From: Amoebidium appalachense
Taxonomy: Eukaryota; Ichthyosporea
Assembly (NCBI GenBank): GCA_963693365.1
Contig: CAVNZM010000004.1
Span: forward strand, 1,674,001 to 1,738,000
DNA length: 64,000 nucleotides
Reading direction: 5' to 3'
A program made the position numbers and the translations under genes. Below are positions 1 through 10,186 of the stretch, in pieces. The notes under the pieces are model-generated. The model did no database searches, was not told the origin of the DNA, and saw nothing but the letters and a program-made list of their open reading frames with translations. Positions within the stretch are counted from its first letter, which is position 1. Each line of letters begins with the position of its first letter.

Positions 1-125
1 GCTAGTACTGCAGCTCTCTCTCTCTCTCTCTCTCTCTCTCCACTTCACTACATACACACTCTCCCTCTCAGGCTCTCTCTGTCTCTCTATGCATCTGCCT
101 ATCCAAGGCTCTCTCTCTCTCTCTA

Positions 126-201
<76 letters not shown>

Positions 202-256
202 ATACACACACTCCCTCTCAGGCTCTCTCTGTCTCTCTATGCATCTGCTTATCCAA

Positions 257-314
<58 letters not shown>

Positions 315-366
315 CACACTCTCCCTCTCAGGCTCTCTCTGTCTCTCTATGCATCTGCCTATCCAA

Positions 367-415
<49 letters not shown>

Positions 416-420
416 CCTCT
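1..420. repeat. (CT)n satellite with a recurring ~60-bp spacer
   Basis: CT dinucleotide tracts alternate with a spacer that recurs at about 50-110, 200-262 and 311-372 and contains the words CTCCCTCTCAGGCTCTC and TATGCATCTGC. Spacer copies are nearly identical while the CT tracts vary in length, so this is a compound tandem array cut by the left edge of the window. Open frames through it only translate the CT repeat. Confidence 0.9.
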
Positions 421-731
421 CCCCCCAGAGTCTCCCTAGAGCATACATATCAAATCAAGTGTAAGCCAATAAAATGAAGCGCAAGCAATCACACACTGAG
501 CTCCTATTGGTTTCACGAAGTAGGCAAATGTTGATGGGGGTTTACGCTGTTTACTCGAGGCAAAGAGAACCAGTCTCAGGTATGGGGGGGGGGGGTTTGC
601 TCGGAATATCCCCTCAGCGGTATATCATGATCACGTACATAGATGTCGGGTGGTGACTATATATCAGGGTTTACTTTCTCTACGAGACACCATAAAGACT
701 ACAAGGAGAAATCAATTAGTTGGGGTTCCCC

Positions 732-732
<1 letters not shown>
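421..732. other. Unassigned flank of the LINE
   Basis: About 310 bases with a short G run near 586-595 and no credible coding signal. The last bases before the T run (GGGGTTCCCCG, 721-732) resemble GGGTGTTCCCCG at about 5265-5276 on the other side of the LINE and may be a diverged target-site duplication. Confidence 0.4.
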
Positions 733-774
<42 letters not shown>

Positions 775-806
775 GGGCTCCCCTCGGGACACTCGGTATC
801 AGCTGG

Positions 807-857
<51 letters not shown>

Positions 858-877
858 TGTGTGTGTGTGCGCGTGCG

Positions 878-3800
878 CTATAATTTTGTAGTGATGTGTT
901 TCTCAAGCCAATCAATACATCTAATAAACAGGTCGTAGTTACGCGTGTTTAGTATAAAATCAAGGATGTTGTAATTTACAGGTAGGCTATCTTTCTGGGT
1001 GTCTGTTGTGAATGTGACGTGTGTGTGTTGCGGTATTATGTGGTCTATCAAACTACATTTGGCGATACATGACCGGTTAAACTGGTGTGTGTGTGTGTTG
1101 TTTGGGCATGCAAATGATGCCACCTTATACTTATTAGATCTCCACTGTATAGCACGTGTACAGTAAAAGCGTGGTAATTGATCAATAATACCATCAGCTA
1201 GAGAAAGACCAGTTCTACAGGAAGGTAATATGTATTTAGGTGTTATACACTTGCGAGTGCCATATTTGGCAATATGGTTGAGGCGGTCAGTATATATAAA
1301 ACGAGACATAAGGCTTAGTTTTTCAAGGTGTATGCTTTCATCGGGTCTAGTGTCGTGTGGTATCTTTTTCCATTTGTTATATTGCGTGATTATCTTGTGA
1401 TTGTGTACATGTTTAATAAGTAAGTGGCAGTCCAAAGTCACACACACACTATTGCGGGGTTTATTTGTATTTGTGCCCAGGGGAGAAGGGGAGAGAGAGG
1501 GGAGGAAAGAGGGGAGAGGTGAGGAGGGGACAGGTCGGATAGAGAAGAGAGGGTGGGAGGGCAAATACTTCTTTAAGCGGCTTATGTGCTTATTGAATTT
1601 CAGCGCGAGATAGGATACTCTAGCAGCTATTGGGACCAGACCATATATCGAGAGCGTTACAGGCCCAGGTTTACAACAGTTGTTAGATAGAAAGGAGGCA
1701 ACTTCTGCTTCAAGGAAATTTGCCAAGGGTTTAAGCGCTCTAGTTCTCTCTTTCTTGATCCAAGCGGCGAGAAGGGGTAAACCATATTCACATGCCGGGA
1801 AGACAAAAGTGCGAATAAATGTAAGTCTAATAGAAGGATGGAGGGGTGTGTCTTTAAAAATATTAGCCGAGAAGAAAGCTAACCGCTTACGAGCCAACTC
1901 TACCCTCTTTTCGACCATATGGGGAAACATAACACCAACAGAATCAACCGGAACACCAAGATATTTGTATTCTGGAACTATAGGTACAGGTTTAGATGAT
2001 AATGTAAATGTGTGTAAATTGTTAGCTATATCAGGTACAAGAACACCACATTTGTCTATGTTAAGGATCATAAGGTTTGCCTTGCACCACTCTGACACTA
2101 CATCGAACAATCTTTGCAGGCGTCTAGGGGTACGGGCAAGGAGGGACAGATCATCAGCATAGAGAAGTGCAGGCGGAAAGTTATTAATAGGGTCATCGTT
2201 TTCGGCGTAAATCTTGACAGCCAAATCATCTATAAATAGGTTAAACAAAAAGGGGCTAAGCAATGAACCCTGCAAGAGACCTCTAGTACGAGCAAAACCA
2301 TATGAAAGATGCCCATTAACCACAGCTCTACCATAGGTTTGAGACAAGAGTGCTTCTAACAGAACACCAATGCAGTGTGGTACACCCCGTGCAGCAAGCT
2401 TTTCCCATAGGAGACCAGGGGAGACAGAATCGTAAGCAGTTTTCCAATCAATAAAGCCAACATATTGTGCACCAACTTGCATAGAATCGTGCAGTGCCAT
2501 TATTTGAACATAACATGAATTGTTTTTACGAAAAGCGGATTGGCATGGGTGTATGTGAAGAATAGATTGAAACCTAGGGTGATGTGCAAATAACCTAAGT
2601 AAGCAAGCTTCAAAGAATCTACGAACAACCTGGGTTAGTGTAATGGGGCGAAATGATGATATGGGGCCCTCAGAGTCCTTCTTAACTATGGGGATCACTA
2701 AGGTATCTAACCAAGATGACGGGACATGTCCACATTTAACACACCAAGAAAAGAGAGAGCTTAACATGATAGTAAGATCAGGTTTAATAGCACGATCACT
2801 TTCCTTTTGTGGGTAGGAGGGAACAAGGATTTTAAGATACCCAGCAGGGAGTCCATCAGGTCCACAAGACTTACTAGAGCTATAACTAGATATCACAGAC
2901 CATATGGCATCGGGACTGAAAAAGGGGAGGATCGATTCTATGGGGATAGATGGGTCTACAGGCCACACAATAGGTTTCTGAGCGGGGGTCCTATCTTTAA
3001 ACAGTTCCGAGAAATACTTATCAGAGTCTATGAGGGGGTCTCCAGTGGTATCACCAATAATACGAGCAGGGGGTCCAAATCGATTCATACTAGCAAGCCG
3101 GCGCAAGCTTTCCTTTTGAGACAGGGGTTCACCTACTCTAGCGGGAGTGGTGTTTGGTAACAAGAGAGCATCGGGATATTCCTTCCTACCACCGCCAGCA
3201 TAATCACCGAGATCTATCAAATCATCAACAATAAAGTTAGTGCATGTATCTAGTACGAGATGTGAATCTGGCCTGGCTTGTGCAGATTCTAATAGGCGCA
3301 TATATATAGGGTGTTTCGTAGCATAGCATACACATACATCAACTCTACCCCACTGTGACTTAAGCTGGGATAGACGGAGGCGAAAGGTGGGAGGGGGAGG
3401 GGGGAGCAGATCAAGGGAGATCTTAGGTAGGAAAAGGATAGGAGAGTGGTCAGATGACCTAGAGAGGTTAGGAGGGAGAGAGAGTTTTGACATGGTTGAT
3501 GGCCAAAAGGCCACTCCCCAGTCGGTGTTGTGGGCATGGGATATTTGAGGGAACCGCAAAGTGTGACTTTGGACATACCTTGCTAAAGGGATAGCACGCT
3601 CCGGGGGCTTAGATGGGTACCCGACACTCACTTGCAGTGTGTCTGTGTGGTGGAGTCGCGTGTTAAAATCACCTAAAATAACAGTGGACATTGGTAACTG
3701 TGACAACTCGTGAGTCAATTCGACAACCGACATAGATGGTGGGTAATATACAAAAGTAAAAACATTAGAAAGAAACTCTATAGAAACCGAGAATTCCGTT

Positions 3801-4072
3801 TTTGCTACCGGTTTGCACTTCACTCTCACGTGTGGTGCGGCAAGTACAATAATGCCTCGGTTTTTCGCGTAACCGGGGTGTGTGGATGTGTCGACCAATG
3901 TAGAGTTGAATTTGTGGTGGTTTTTAAACTGTGTTTCGCAAATCACTGTAAACGTGTGGTTGTTTGTCTGTTGTTGTATGTAGCTGATTTTATCGTCGAG
4001 TGTCCCGGGGGGGAGGCCCTTTTGGGGGCCCAGTGTCCGAGCATTCCAGAAGAAGAAGGATAAATTAGGCAT
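878..4072 (-). CDS. LINE ORF2: endonuclease and reverse transcriptase
   Basis: A 1064-residue uninterrupted protein. The N-terminal ~215 residues form an APE-like endonuclease: an ICET segment with the catalytic Glu near residue 46, GDFN at 134-137, and SDHSP at 207-211 with the catalytic His. Reverse transcriptase covers about residues 450-760: motif A FIDWKTAYDSV near 540-550, QGSLLSP at 601-607, and the catalytic YADD at 638-641. A thumb-like region follows, and a Cys/His-rich stretch near residues 1005-1025 could be the C-terminal zinc knuckle common in LINE ORF2 proteins. In this family the endonuclease nicks the target and the reverse transcriptase primes from the nick. The start ATG lies inside the end of ORF1 (ATGCCTAA overlap), which suggests coupled re-initiation. 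All catalytic residues I can check are present, so the copy may be competent; this is inference. Confidence 0.95.
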   Translation of the reverse strand: MPNLSFFFWNARTLGPQKGLPPGTLDDKISYIQQQTNNHTFTVICETQFKNHHKFNSTLVDTSTHPGYAKNRGIIVLAAPHVRVKCKPVAKTEFSVSIEFLSNVFTFVYYPPSMSVVELTHELSQLPMSTVILGDFNTRLHHTDTLQVSVGYPSKPPERAIPLARYVQSHTLRFPQISHAHNTDWGVAFWPSTMSKLSLPPNLSRSSDHSPILFLPKISLDLLPPPPPTFRLRLSQLKSQWGRVDVCVCYATKHPIYMRLLESAQARPDSHLVLDTCTNFIVDDLIDLGDYAGGGRKEYPDALLLPNTTPARVGEPLSQKESLRRLASMNRFGPPARIIGDTTGDPLIDSDKYFSELFKDRTPAQKPIVWPVDPSIPIESILPFFSPDAIWSVISSYSSSKSCGPDGLPAGYLKILVPSYPQKESDRAIKPDLTIMLSSLFSWCVKCGHVPSSWLDTLVIPIVKKDSEGPISSFRPITLTQVVRRFFEACLLRLFAHHPRFQSILHIHPCQSAFRKNNSCYVQIMALHDSMQVGAQYVGFIDWKTAYDSVSPGLLWEKLAARGVPHCIGVLLEALLSQTYGRAVVNGHLSYGFARTRGLLQGSLLSPFLFNLFIDDLAVKIYAENDDPINNFPPALLYADDLSLLARTPRRLQRLFDVVSEWCKANLMILNIDKCGVLVPDIANNLHTFTLSSKPVPIVPEYKYLGVPVDSVGVMFPHMVEKRVELARKRLAFFSANIFKDTPLHPSIRLTFIRTFVFPACEYGLPLLAAWIKKERTRALKPLANFLEAEVASFLSNNCCKPGPVTLSIYGLVPIAARVSYLALKFNKHISRLKKYLPSHPLFSIRPVPSSPLPSFLPSLSPSPLGTNTNKPRNSVCVTLDCHLLIKHVHNHKIITQYNKWKKIPHDTRPDESIHLEKLSLMSRFIYTDRLNHIAKYGTRKCITPKYILPSCRTGLSLADGIIDQLPRFYCTRAIQWRSNKYKVASFACPNNTHTHQFNRSCIAKCSLIDHIIPQHTHVTFTTDTQKDSLPVNYNILDFILNTRNYDLFIRCIDWLEKHITTKL

Positions 4073-5249
4073 CGGTTTGGTCCGACACCTGTGGGGTTGG
4101 TTCCCACTTGTCGCTTACGGGGTCGTATGCACGACCTTCCGCCAGCGCGAACAGTTCGCAGAAGAGCTCGATTTCCATCTCGCATCGGCGTTTGCGCTCG
4201 AGCAGTTTCTCACCAGAAAACATTGGTTCCTTCGTGTCCGTGTCTATCACGCTCGTAGCATCGTTTTCCAACTTTGCGAGGAACTCTTTTGCCTTGCTGA
4301 TGCGTACACGACAACGTGTGGCGCACGCATTCTTAGCAGACACTTTACGTTCTTTGTCTGCTTTCTGAATGTTTTCCGGCGCGCATGGGTCGTAGCTTGG
4401 GAGGTGGGTGAAGAAGCTTCCACACCCCTTTGTCGCGTCACGGATGAACGCACGGTTATAGTCGCCCCGTACTGCTACTTCCAGCACATCGTATCCAATG
4501 AAGGACAGACAAAGGATGCGAGAGCACCGGAAGCCGAGAGCCTTGAAGATGGACCACATGGCCCTGTGTGGGCGTCTGCCGTGCTTGACTTTGAAATACA
4601 CCCTCTCGTATTTGGGTGGGATGTTGATGTTACCGTTTGCTTGGGTGTTCCCCTTAGCCGGCGGTTTGGGAGGGGAGTTGCGGCGGTACTCGTTGCCTGC
4701 AAGAATGCTGGCATATGTTTCCTTGGCAATTTGGCGGAGCTCGGGTGTTTTACGAGAGTTCGCATATTCTAGGAACTCTGCCGGGAGCTGTGCTTCCGGT
4801 CCTGTGTTGTTTTGTGTTGGGGTGGAAATGTCTCCGTCGCGAGATGTTTGCTCATGAGTTTTGGGGTTTTGCGATCCACTAATGTTTAGCTGGGCTGTGA
4901 GTGAATCAATGGTGAGCTTGAGTTGGGTATTTTCTGTTTGGAGTTTTTCTATCATGTTCTTGAGTGGTAACAGCTCATTTAGCTGTTTCTTAACGAGGGC
5001 AAGTTCTGCCAGTACTGTATCAACCGAAAGTTTCGGCATGGTTGTTATTGTGTTTCTACGGAGTGGTGTGGTGTTATTCTGAATGGGTAGTGTATTGTAA
5101 ATAGGTGTTGCGCTTAGTCTAAGGCGATGTTTTTCTGGTTGTGCATCTGTGGTAGGTGTATCTGCTGGACGTTTTAATGGTCGCACATGTGTGATGGGTG
5201 TAGATGGAACTTTGAAAGAGGTTCTGAAACGATTATAGGCATGTGCCAT
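4065..5249 (-). CDS. LINE ORF1 RNA-binding-type protein
   Basis: A 394-residue protein directly upstream of ORF2 in the same element. Residues about 78-125 form a convincing heptad coiled coil (hydrophobic spacing through LAELALVKKQLNELLPLKN and onward), as expected for a trimerising ORF1 protein. The N-terminus is basic and Pro/Thr-rich. The middle and C-terminal parts (from about residue 200) are rich in Lys/Arg and Cys but I see no classical CCHC knuckle. ORF1 ends in GATGCCTAA, so its stop overlaps the ORF2 start. Assignment rests on position and coiled coil; the C-terminal fold is not recognised. Confidence 0.85.
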   Translation of the reverse strand: MAHAYNRFRTSFKVPSTPITHVRPLKRPADTPTTDAQPEKHRLRLSATPIYNTLPIQNNTTPLRRNTITTMPKLSVDTVLAELALVKKQLNELLPLKNMIEKLQTENTQLKLTIDSLTAQLNISGSQNPKTHEQTSRDGDISTPTQNNTGPEAQLPAEFLEYANSRKTPELRQIAKETYASILAGNEYRRNSPPKPPAKGNTQANGNINIPPKYERVYFKVKHGRRPHRAMWSIFKALGFRCSRILCLSFIGYDVLEVAVRGDYNRAFIRDATKGCGSFFTHLPSYDPCAPENIQKADKERKVSAKNACATRCRVRISKAKEFLAKLENDATSVIDTDTKEPMFSGEKLLERKRRCEMEIELFCELFALAEGRAYDPVSDKWEPTPQVSDQTDA

Positions 5250-5263
5250 GACATGGATGGGGG

Positions 5264-5839
5264 TGTTCCCCGGCCCTTAGGGCCACGGATGGCCTGGTTT
5301 AGGGGTGGATGCGCGAAGGATACTATTTATTAGCAGATAATAGAAAGCGACATTTGAATCGATGCGACATTTGAATCGATGTTGATAAGAAAACACGATA
5401 ATATTTGTAGGCTACCAATAACAGTAGGTCTATAAGCATTTTTGATTATATAATGATTTATAGAATACCATACATGGATTTACTTTCCTATATAATCTAA
5501 AAAGAATTCTTTATACCGCTCAGGTTAAAATAGATCTGATAGTACCGTATTCATACTAATATTTAGTGCACTAAAAGTCTACCACTGAAGGGCTGTGCAT
5601 GGACCCGGAGTGCTTTTGCCCATTTCATGCTGCTGCTCGCACTGCCAATCAGATTTAGTTAACTTAATAATAGTTTAATAACAACTTGCTACTACTACTC
5701 TTACTTTTCTTTTTTATAATGACTTTATTGATATGCTCATGAAAGAGAAGCAAGCCGGAGATATCACAGATATCTCACAGAAGAAAATACAAAAACCCCT
5801 ACTCACGGATACGGAGGAGATAACGACTCAAATAATCCT
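5264..5839. other. AT-rich intergenic DNA, nothing recognised
   Basis: AT-rich unique-looking sequence with no microsatellites, no convincing exon and no element ends. A short direct repeat (GCGACATTTGAATCGAT) occurs twice in tandem around 5348-5380. Confidence 0.5.
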
Positions 5840-6017
5840 GGGGACTTCACTTTCACTTAGATCTCTTAGCTGTCACGTCAACTTTTTTTCCCGATTCTTC
5901 ACCATGGCAGGTATTTAAAGGCTCTTTTGGGGACTTCACTTTCACTTCGATCTCTTAGCTGTCACGTCAACTTTTTTCCCGATTCTTCACCATGGCAGGT
6001 ATTTAAAGGCTTTCGTT
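5840..6017. repeat. 89-bp tandem duplication containing a TATA-like motif
   Basis: The segment starting GGGGACTTCACTTTCACTT at 5840 recurs at 5929 with only a few changes. Each copy ends in ATGGCAGGTATTTAAAGGC, so a TATTTAAA box-like motif is duplicated with its upstream sequence. This could be a duplicated promoter or part of a decayed LTR; no gene downstream is recognised. Confidence 0.75.
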
Positions 6018-6864
6018 TCTTCTTTTTGTGGTGGGAGGGAGTCCCACTCAGGGGAACGTGACTGCAGCGTGTGTGTGGTGTGGCCTGGTGTATTCCTACT
6101 GCTGTGAGAGTACTGTATGGGGGCATCTCCCTTTCGCGGAGTTTCTCGCTTGAGAAGTGGTTTCTTCAACGCCTGGTGGTCACTGCAACTATGGTAACTT
6201 CTACACGCTGTCTACGCTTCTACGCGACCTATTGGCGGTGGGCTGCTGCAACTTCTTCAGCTACTTCTGCGCTGCGTGAGTGGAGGGGCGGCTACTTGGT
6301 CGTCGGGGAGCTTTCCAAGTGACTGCCAGTCCTTAGCTCTAGTCGTATGGCAATGACCGGGTTTGTTTGCATGCATTCTGTAATTGTGTTTTTCTGTGTG
6401 TCCTGCCACAACTAGGCCACCTTATCAGAGAGCTAGATGCAGTTTCTCCGGGTTATCTAGTGTGGGGCCGGGCCCGTTGGGATTGTTTTTTAGCTCAGAT
6501 TTGGTCTGCATTGCTCTTTTAGAGGCTGACTTGCTTGCTGTGCCTCGGTAGGTTTTGAGGGGGGCCTGTTGGGAAGCAGCAGTAATGATGTCTTCTTGCG
6601 GAGTGTGGTCTGGTCAACATCGATGCATATGACTAGTTGGAGCAAACTAGTTTCAGACATACACGTATACGTACACTTAAGGTTTTGCCCGCTGGTGTCC
6701 TTTATCACTTGTCGCTTTATTTTTATTTTGTAGCTTTGGCTTTTTCAGTTCTATTGGTGGCTATGTAGCCTGTGGCTGCACGTTGCCTTCATCGACGGAT
6801 CAACAAACCGAGTCAAAAGAAAAAATTTCTAACGGAAGAATCTGAGATAAATAAATACATTTAT
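6018..6864. other. Intergenic or LINE 3'-end sequence without recognised gene
   Basis: No exon chain is supported. The part next to 6865 may be the 3' untranslated region of the broken minus-strand LINE, but no A tail or target duplication is visible. Confidence 0.35.
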
Positions 6865-8340
6865 CTAGATGTTTGCGAGAAAAAGGTTCTGCACAAAAGT
6901 GACACAAACATGTATGGAAACTAAGGTTACAACGCCAAAATAAACATTTCCAAGCAATATCATAGGGGTTAGAATGGCAAAATCGGCAAGTGTGGTAGGT
7001 TTGCGAGAGGAAGGATGAATATAAGTAGCTAATTTACATAACGATTGTAGAGAAAATAGACGAGTCTCTAATATAAATAGAAGCACAGGCTCAAGAGTCC
7101 TACCATGATACTCTTTACCACAACGATGAAGCAAAGGATATTGAGTATGAAACCAAGTATACTGCTGATAAATAGGGGAAGAGAAAAATAAAGGAGATAG
7201 ATATTTAAAAGGATATCTCTGAATGGGAGATAGATTGGGTACGGGACATTTCGCACGAACATTAGAAATGGGAACAGGGTCTAAAGAAGGAAAGAATTGC
7301 AACAAAGGATGATAAGAAGGAAGCCTAACCAAATGAAAACAAAAACGAGGGCCTAACTCATTCATACGCTGACTCGCCGGAGGGAGACCAAAAACACTCA
7401 GCAAATTTGTAGCCGCCAGAGGATGCCTACTCGAGGTTCGAGAGATGAACTGGATCAATTCATGCTGAAAGGAATCGAATTCCCGAACCGCCGCACGCTG
7501 TTGCCGTGGCCATGGAGGGGCACACAAGAGTAACGGGAGGCCATATTCGAAACATGGACGAAGAAGAACTTTATAAAGAGTGAGCAGATTAGCAGGATGG
7601 ACATTAGAAATACTTGCGAAAATGCCTTGATAGATGTGTAAACGACCACGCGCACGGGAAATGCGCGAAGTCAAAAAGCGCTCAAAGCAAATACCCTTAC
7701 AAATGAAAGGAATACCTAAATAGTCATAGGAGGACCTACCACCTACTTAGGCGGTGTCTCCTTTCTTTTTTTATTTATTTATTTATTTTTTTTGCAAAAA
7801 GGGACGCCTCAAGTAGATGTATAACGTCGCACGTGCGCAACACGTCAGTACGTGTTAGTAGGAGGACACAGCTGGGATAGGTTGATTGTGCAAAGTGTAG
7901 TGTGCATGGGGAGAAAAGGTGCCGCATTTATCTTTCCCAATTTTCATGAAATTTCGGAAACACCAATCATCTACTCGCGAAAGCATGGTAGTCATAATAG
8001 AAGGATCATGAATGACTAAAACATTATCATCAGCGAAAAAAAGGCCGGAAACACAAGAGTCGCCTGCAAGGGGAAATTGTTGAATTTCTACCGCTTAGTC
8101 GTCAATAAAGACATCAAAAAGGAGGGGACTCAAAAGTGAGCCCTGTAATTCGAAACAAGGACGAAGAAAAACTTTATAAAGAGTGAGCAGATTAGGAGGA
8201 TGGACATTAGAAATACTTGCGAAAATGCCTTGATAGATGTGTAAACATTCGAAACATGGACGAAGAAAAACTTTACTAAAGAGTGAGCAGATTAGCAAAA
8301 TAACTTTCCGGAAGAGCCAAGGCATCCGATCCTTGACTAC
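6865..8340 (-). pseudogene. Broken second LINE reverse transcriptase, rearranged
   Basis: Minus-strand translation of about 7868-8150 gives reverse transcriptase core motifs (GSLLSPLLFDVFIDD, then FFADD in place of YADD, then a DDWC block), interrupted by a stop just after FIDD. The reading resumes at 7726-6865 with YLGIPF and the thumb region (RPCFEYGLPLLL), which parallels EYKYLGVP and PACEYGLPLL in the intact LINE ORF2. The two halves are separated by a 123-bp element at 7736-7858 with its target duplication. A ~95-base part of the thumb region (about 7548-7634) is repeated at about 8151-8245 and partly again at 8246-8296. The family differs from the intact LINE at 733-5263. It is non-functional. 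Confidence 0.85.
7736..7858 (+). mobile_element. MITE-like element, copy 1 (123 bp, 9-bp target duplication)
   Basis: The segment begins CTACCACCTACTTAGG and ends CAGTACGTGTTAG, whose reverse complement CTAACACGTACTG matches the start imperfectly (terminal inverted repeat of about 13 bases). It is flanked by TAGGAGGAC at 7727-7735 and again at 7859-7867, a perfect 9-bp target-site duplication, and it splits a LINE reading frame that resumes on the other side. The inside has a T-rich stretch and a second inverted pair (CTACTTAGGCG and CGCCTCAAGTAG). A 9-bp duplication is typical of Mutator-like transposons, so a non-autonomous MULE is the best guess. Confidence 0.75.
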
Positions 8341-8379
8341 TACACCGGTTGGAGTTAAAGTAGCTTAGAGGGCCATTGC

Positions 8380-8444
8380 CTAACACATACTGACGTGTTG
8401 CCGCACGTGCGACATTATACATCTACTTGAGGCCGTCCCTTTTT

Positions 8445-8481
<37 letters not shown>

Positions 8482-8513
8482 AAGAAAGGAGACACCGCCT
8501 CAGTAGGTGGTAG
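8380..8513 (-). mobile_element. MITE-like element, copy 2, inverted, inside the SINE
   Basis: Same family as copy 1 in the opposite orientation: starts CTAACACATACTGACGTG, ends CAGTAGGTGGTAG, with the internal CGCACGTGCG palindrome and an A-rich tract of about 30 bases in place of the T-rich tract. GGGCCATTGC flanks it on both sides (about 8370-8379 and 8514-8523), a 9-10 bp target duplication lying within a copy of the tRNA-like SINE. The nesting shows the MITE jumped after the SINE. Confidence 0.75.
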
Positions 8514-8785
8514 GGGCCATTGCCATAGTCCTGCACCCAGGCGAGTCCCATCAGGGCATCCGATCCCCAATGCGCTACATCCCGGGATTCAAACCAGGTG
8601 CCTCCTGCGTCGGAGGCGAGGAGAAAAAACTTTCCGGAATAGCGGGCCATTGCCATAGCTCTGCACCCAGGCGAGTCCCATCAGGGCATCCGATTCCCAA
8701 TGCGCTACATCCCGGGATTCGAACCAGGTGCCTCCTGCGTCGGAGGCGAGGAGCTTATCCGCTCGGCCTCAGCATGGCACAAGTA
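8514..8785 (-). mobile_element. tRNA-like SINE, two tandem units
   Basis: Two ~110-base units (8514-8625 and 8645-8757) share more than 90% identity, joined by AAAAAACTTTCCGGAATAGC. On the minus strand the outer unit contains an A-box-like GAGGCCGAGCGGATAAGC (8770-8753) and, about 30 bases on, a perfect B box GGTTCGAATCC (8725-8715), with a GCCTCC/GGAGGC stem between. That is the internal RNA polymerase III promoter of a tRNA with the variable D-loop style of Ser/Leu tRNAs. The acceptor stem does not pair, so it is not a functional tRNA. A fragment of the same unit recurs at 30132-30183. Confidence 0.6.
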
Positions 8786-9531
8786 AGGGTATCTGATGTG
8801 AGACTATCGGTACACTCTATATTGGGAGGGTTCAGTGATGTAAGACTATCGGTACACTTGTATGAACGTGCCTGCCATGTATGAACGTGCTACTAGGCAC
8901 GCTAGCAAGTGGGCACGACAGGCAAAGAGGGACAAGGACCTGTGCGTAGGTGGCAGTCGCCTGTATTGCACACTCGGTAGCGCGAAGTAGACGTCAGACA
9001 AGACAGGGAGAGACTGAAGGAGCCTAGGAATGAGGACGTGTGGAGGACTATATAGGCTAGGTGGGGGGGTCTATCAGGATGAGGGGGGCTCTAGTGTGCG
9101 GGGTATCTCCCGTATATCTCGCTCATACACACTCTATATTGGAGGGTTTTCATTGGGGAGCCACTTTCATCCAATCCATCATTCGATCTAGTTTGCACCC
9201 TTCTGAGAAAGCATGCTGTGACCATGTGCCAATCACATATACGTATTTCTTTTTTCTACATACCACTCTTCATCCCCCACACTAAGCTTTTTTTTTCGCG
9301 CTTTTTTTGCACCACACACTGCCTCTTTGTTTTTCGCTTACCGTCCTCTGGGTAGTACTCACCTGTCATTTCTGTCACCTCGCTTAGCTGGAGTAACAGA
9401 ACTGACTTAAACTTCTTGCAGATATTTGGCCATTCTACCCCGGTGGCTGCAGGTCCCTCCCAGGTAAAACAGCTACATACACAACAGACACTCCTTTGCT
9501 AGACACCAGCTAATGCAGTGTGTCCTTTCAG
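8786..9531. other. Intergenic, no gene recognised
   Basis: Contains a short direct repeat (AAGACTATCGGTACACT-like words near 8800 and 8842). No exon or element end is supported. Confidence 0.4.
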
Positions 9532-9640
9532 ATGCCTCCCACGCGTCCTCACCGGCAGTATGGCCCAGTGGAGACCTTTTCCTTCTCAGACGACGGCGCA
9601 AGGTGTGCATGCCTGTTTCCCCTTCTCTCTCTCTCTCCCC

Positions 9641-9671
<31 letters not shown>

Positions 9672-10155
9672 ACCCCTTCCTCCTATCGCAGGGCTAGGCT
9701 AGTACGGAAGAGGGGGGGGGGGGGGGGGGGGGGGAGGAGGGGGGAGGGGGCTTATTGCTTGTTTATGAGGATGTATCTTTTTTCAGATTACTTCACTTTT
9801 TCTGATGATTGCTCTTTTTGTGATCCCCGTATGGCACTAATGAATGTCCATCACATGTGCCCTACAGACACAGCGCATGCCTCCTTGCAGCCGGCCAACA
9901 GTGATTCTATCGGGCAGTCAATGCCCCCTTCCGCCGCGGATTCCTCCGGGATGCAGGGTAGTGATCCTAACTGAGAGGATATCTGAGTGCTGGCATTAGT
10001 AGTTTCGTTGACGGCCACATGCCATGCATTAAATTTAGGGGAAGGGGGGATGGGGGAGGGGGGGGGGGGGGGGGGGGGGGGGGGATGGGTACATGTGGGG
10101 GAAGGGTGGGGGAGGGGGGAGGTTAGATAGAAGGTAGGAGGGGGTGGGGAGGTGT

Positions 10156-10186
<31 letters not shown>

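Larger units (their letters stand above)
733..5263 (-). mobile_element. Two-ORF LINE (non-LTR retrotransposon), apparently full coding length
   Basis: Read on the minus strand the element has ORF1 (5249-4065), ORF2 (4072-878), a 3' untranslated region that includes a (CA)n tract (plus strand about 809-868), and an A tail seen as a 38-base T run at 733-770. ORF2 has an APE-type endonuclease followed by reverse transcriptase, the order of the large APE-bearing LINE groups. Neither ORF is interrupted. The 5' end is uncertain: only about a dozen bases separate the ORF1 start from the possible target duplication near 5265, so the 5' untranslated region is either very short or lost. Confidence 0.85.

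Noticed and set aside
8700-8785. Functional tRNA gene
   Set aside because: A and B boxes are good but the acceptor arms do not pair and the unit is repeated with a degenerate B box, so SINE is the better call.
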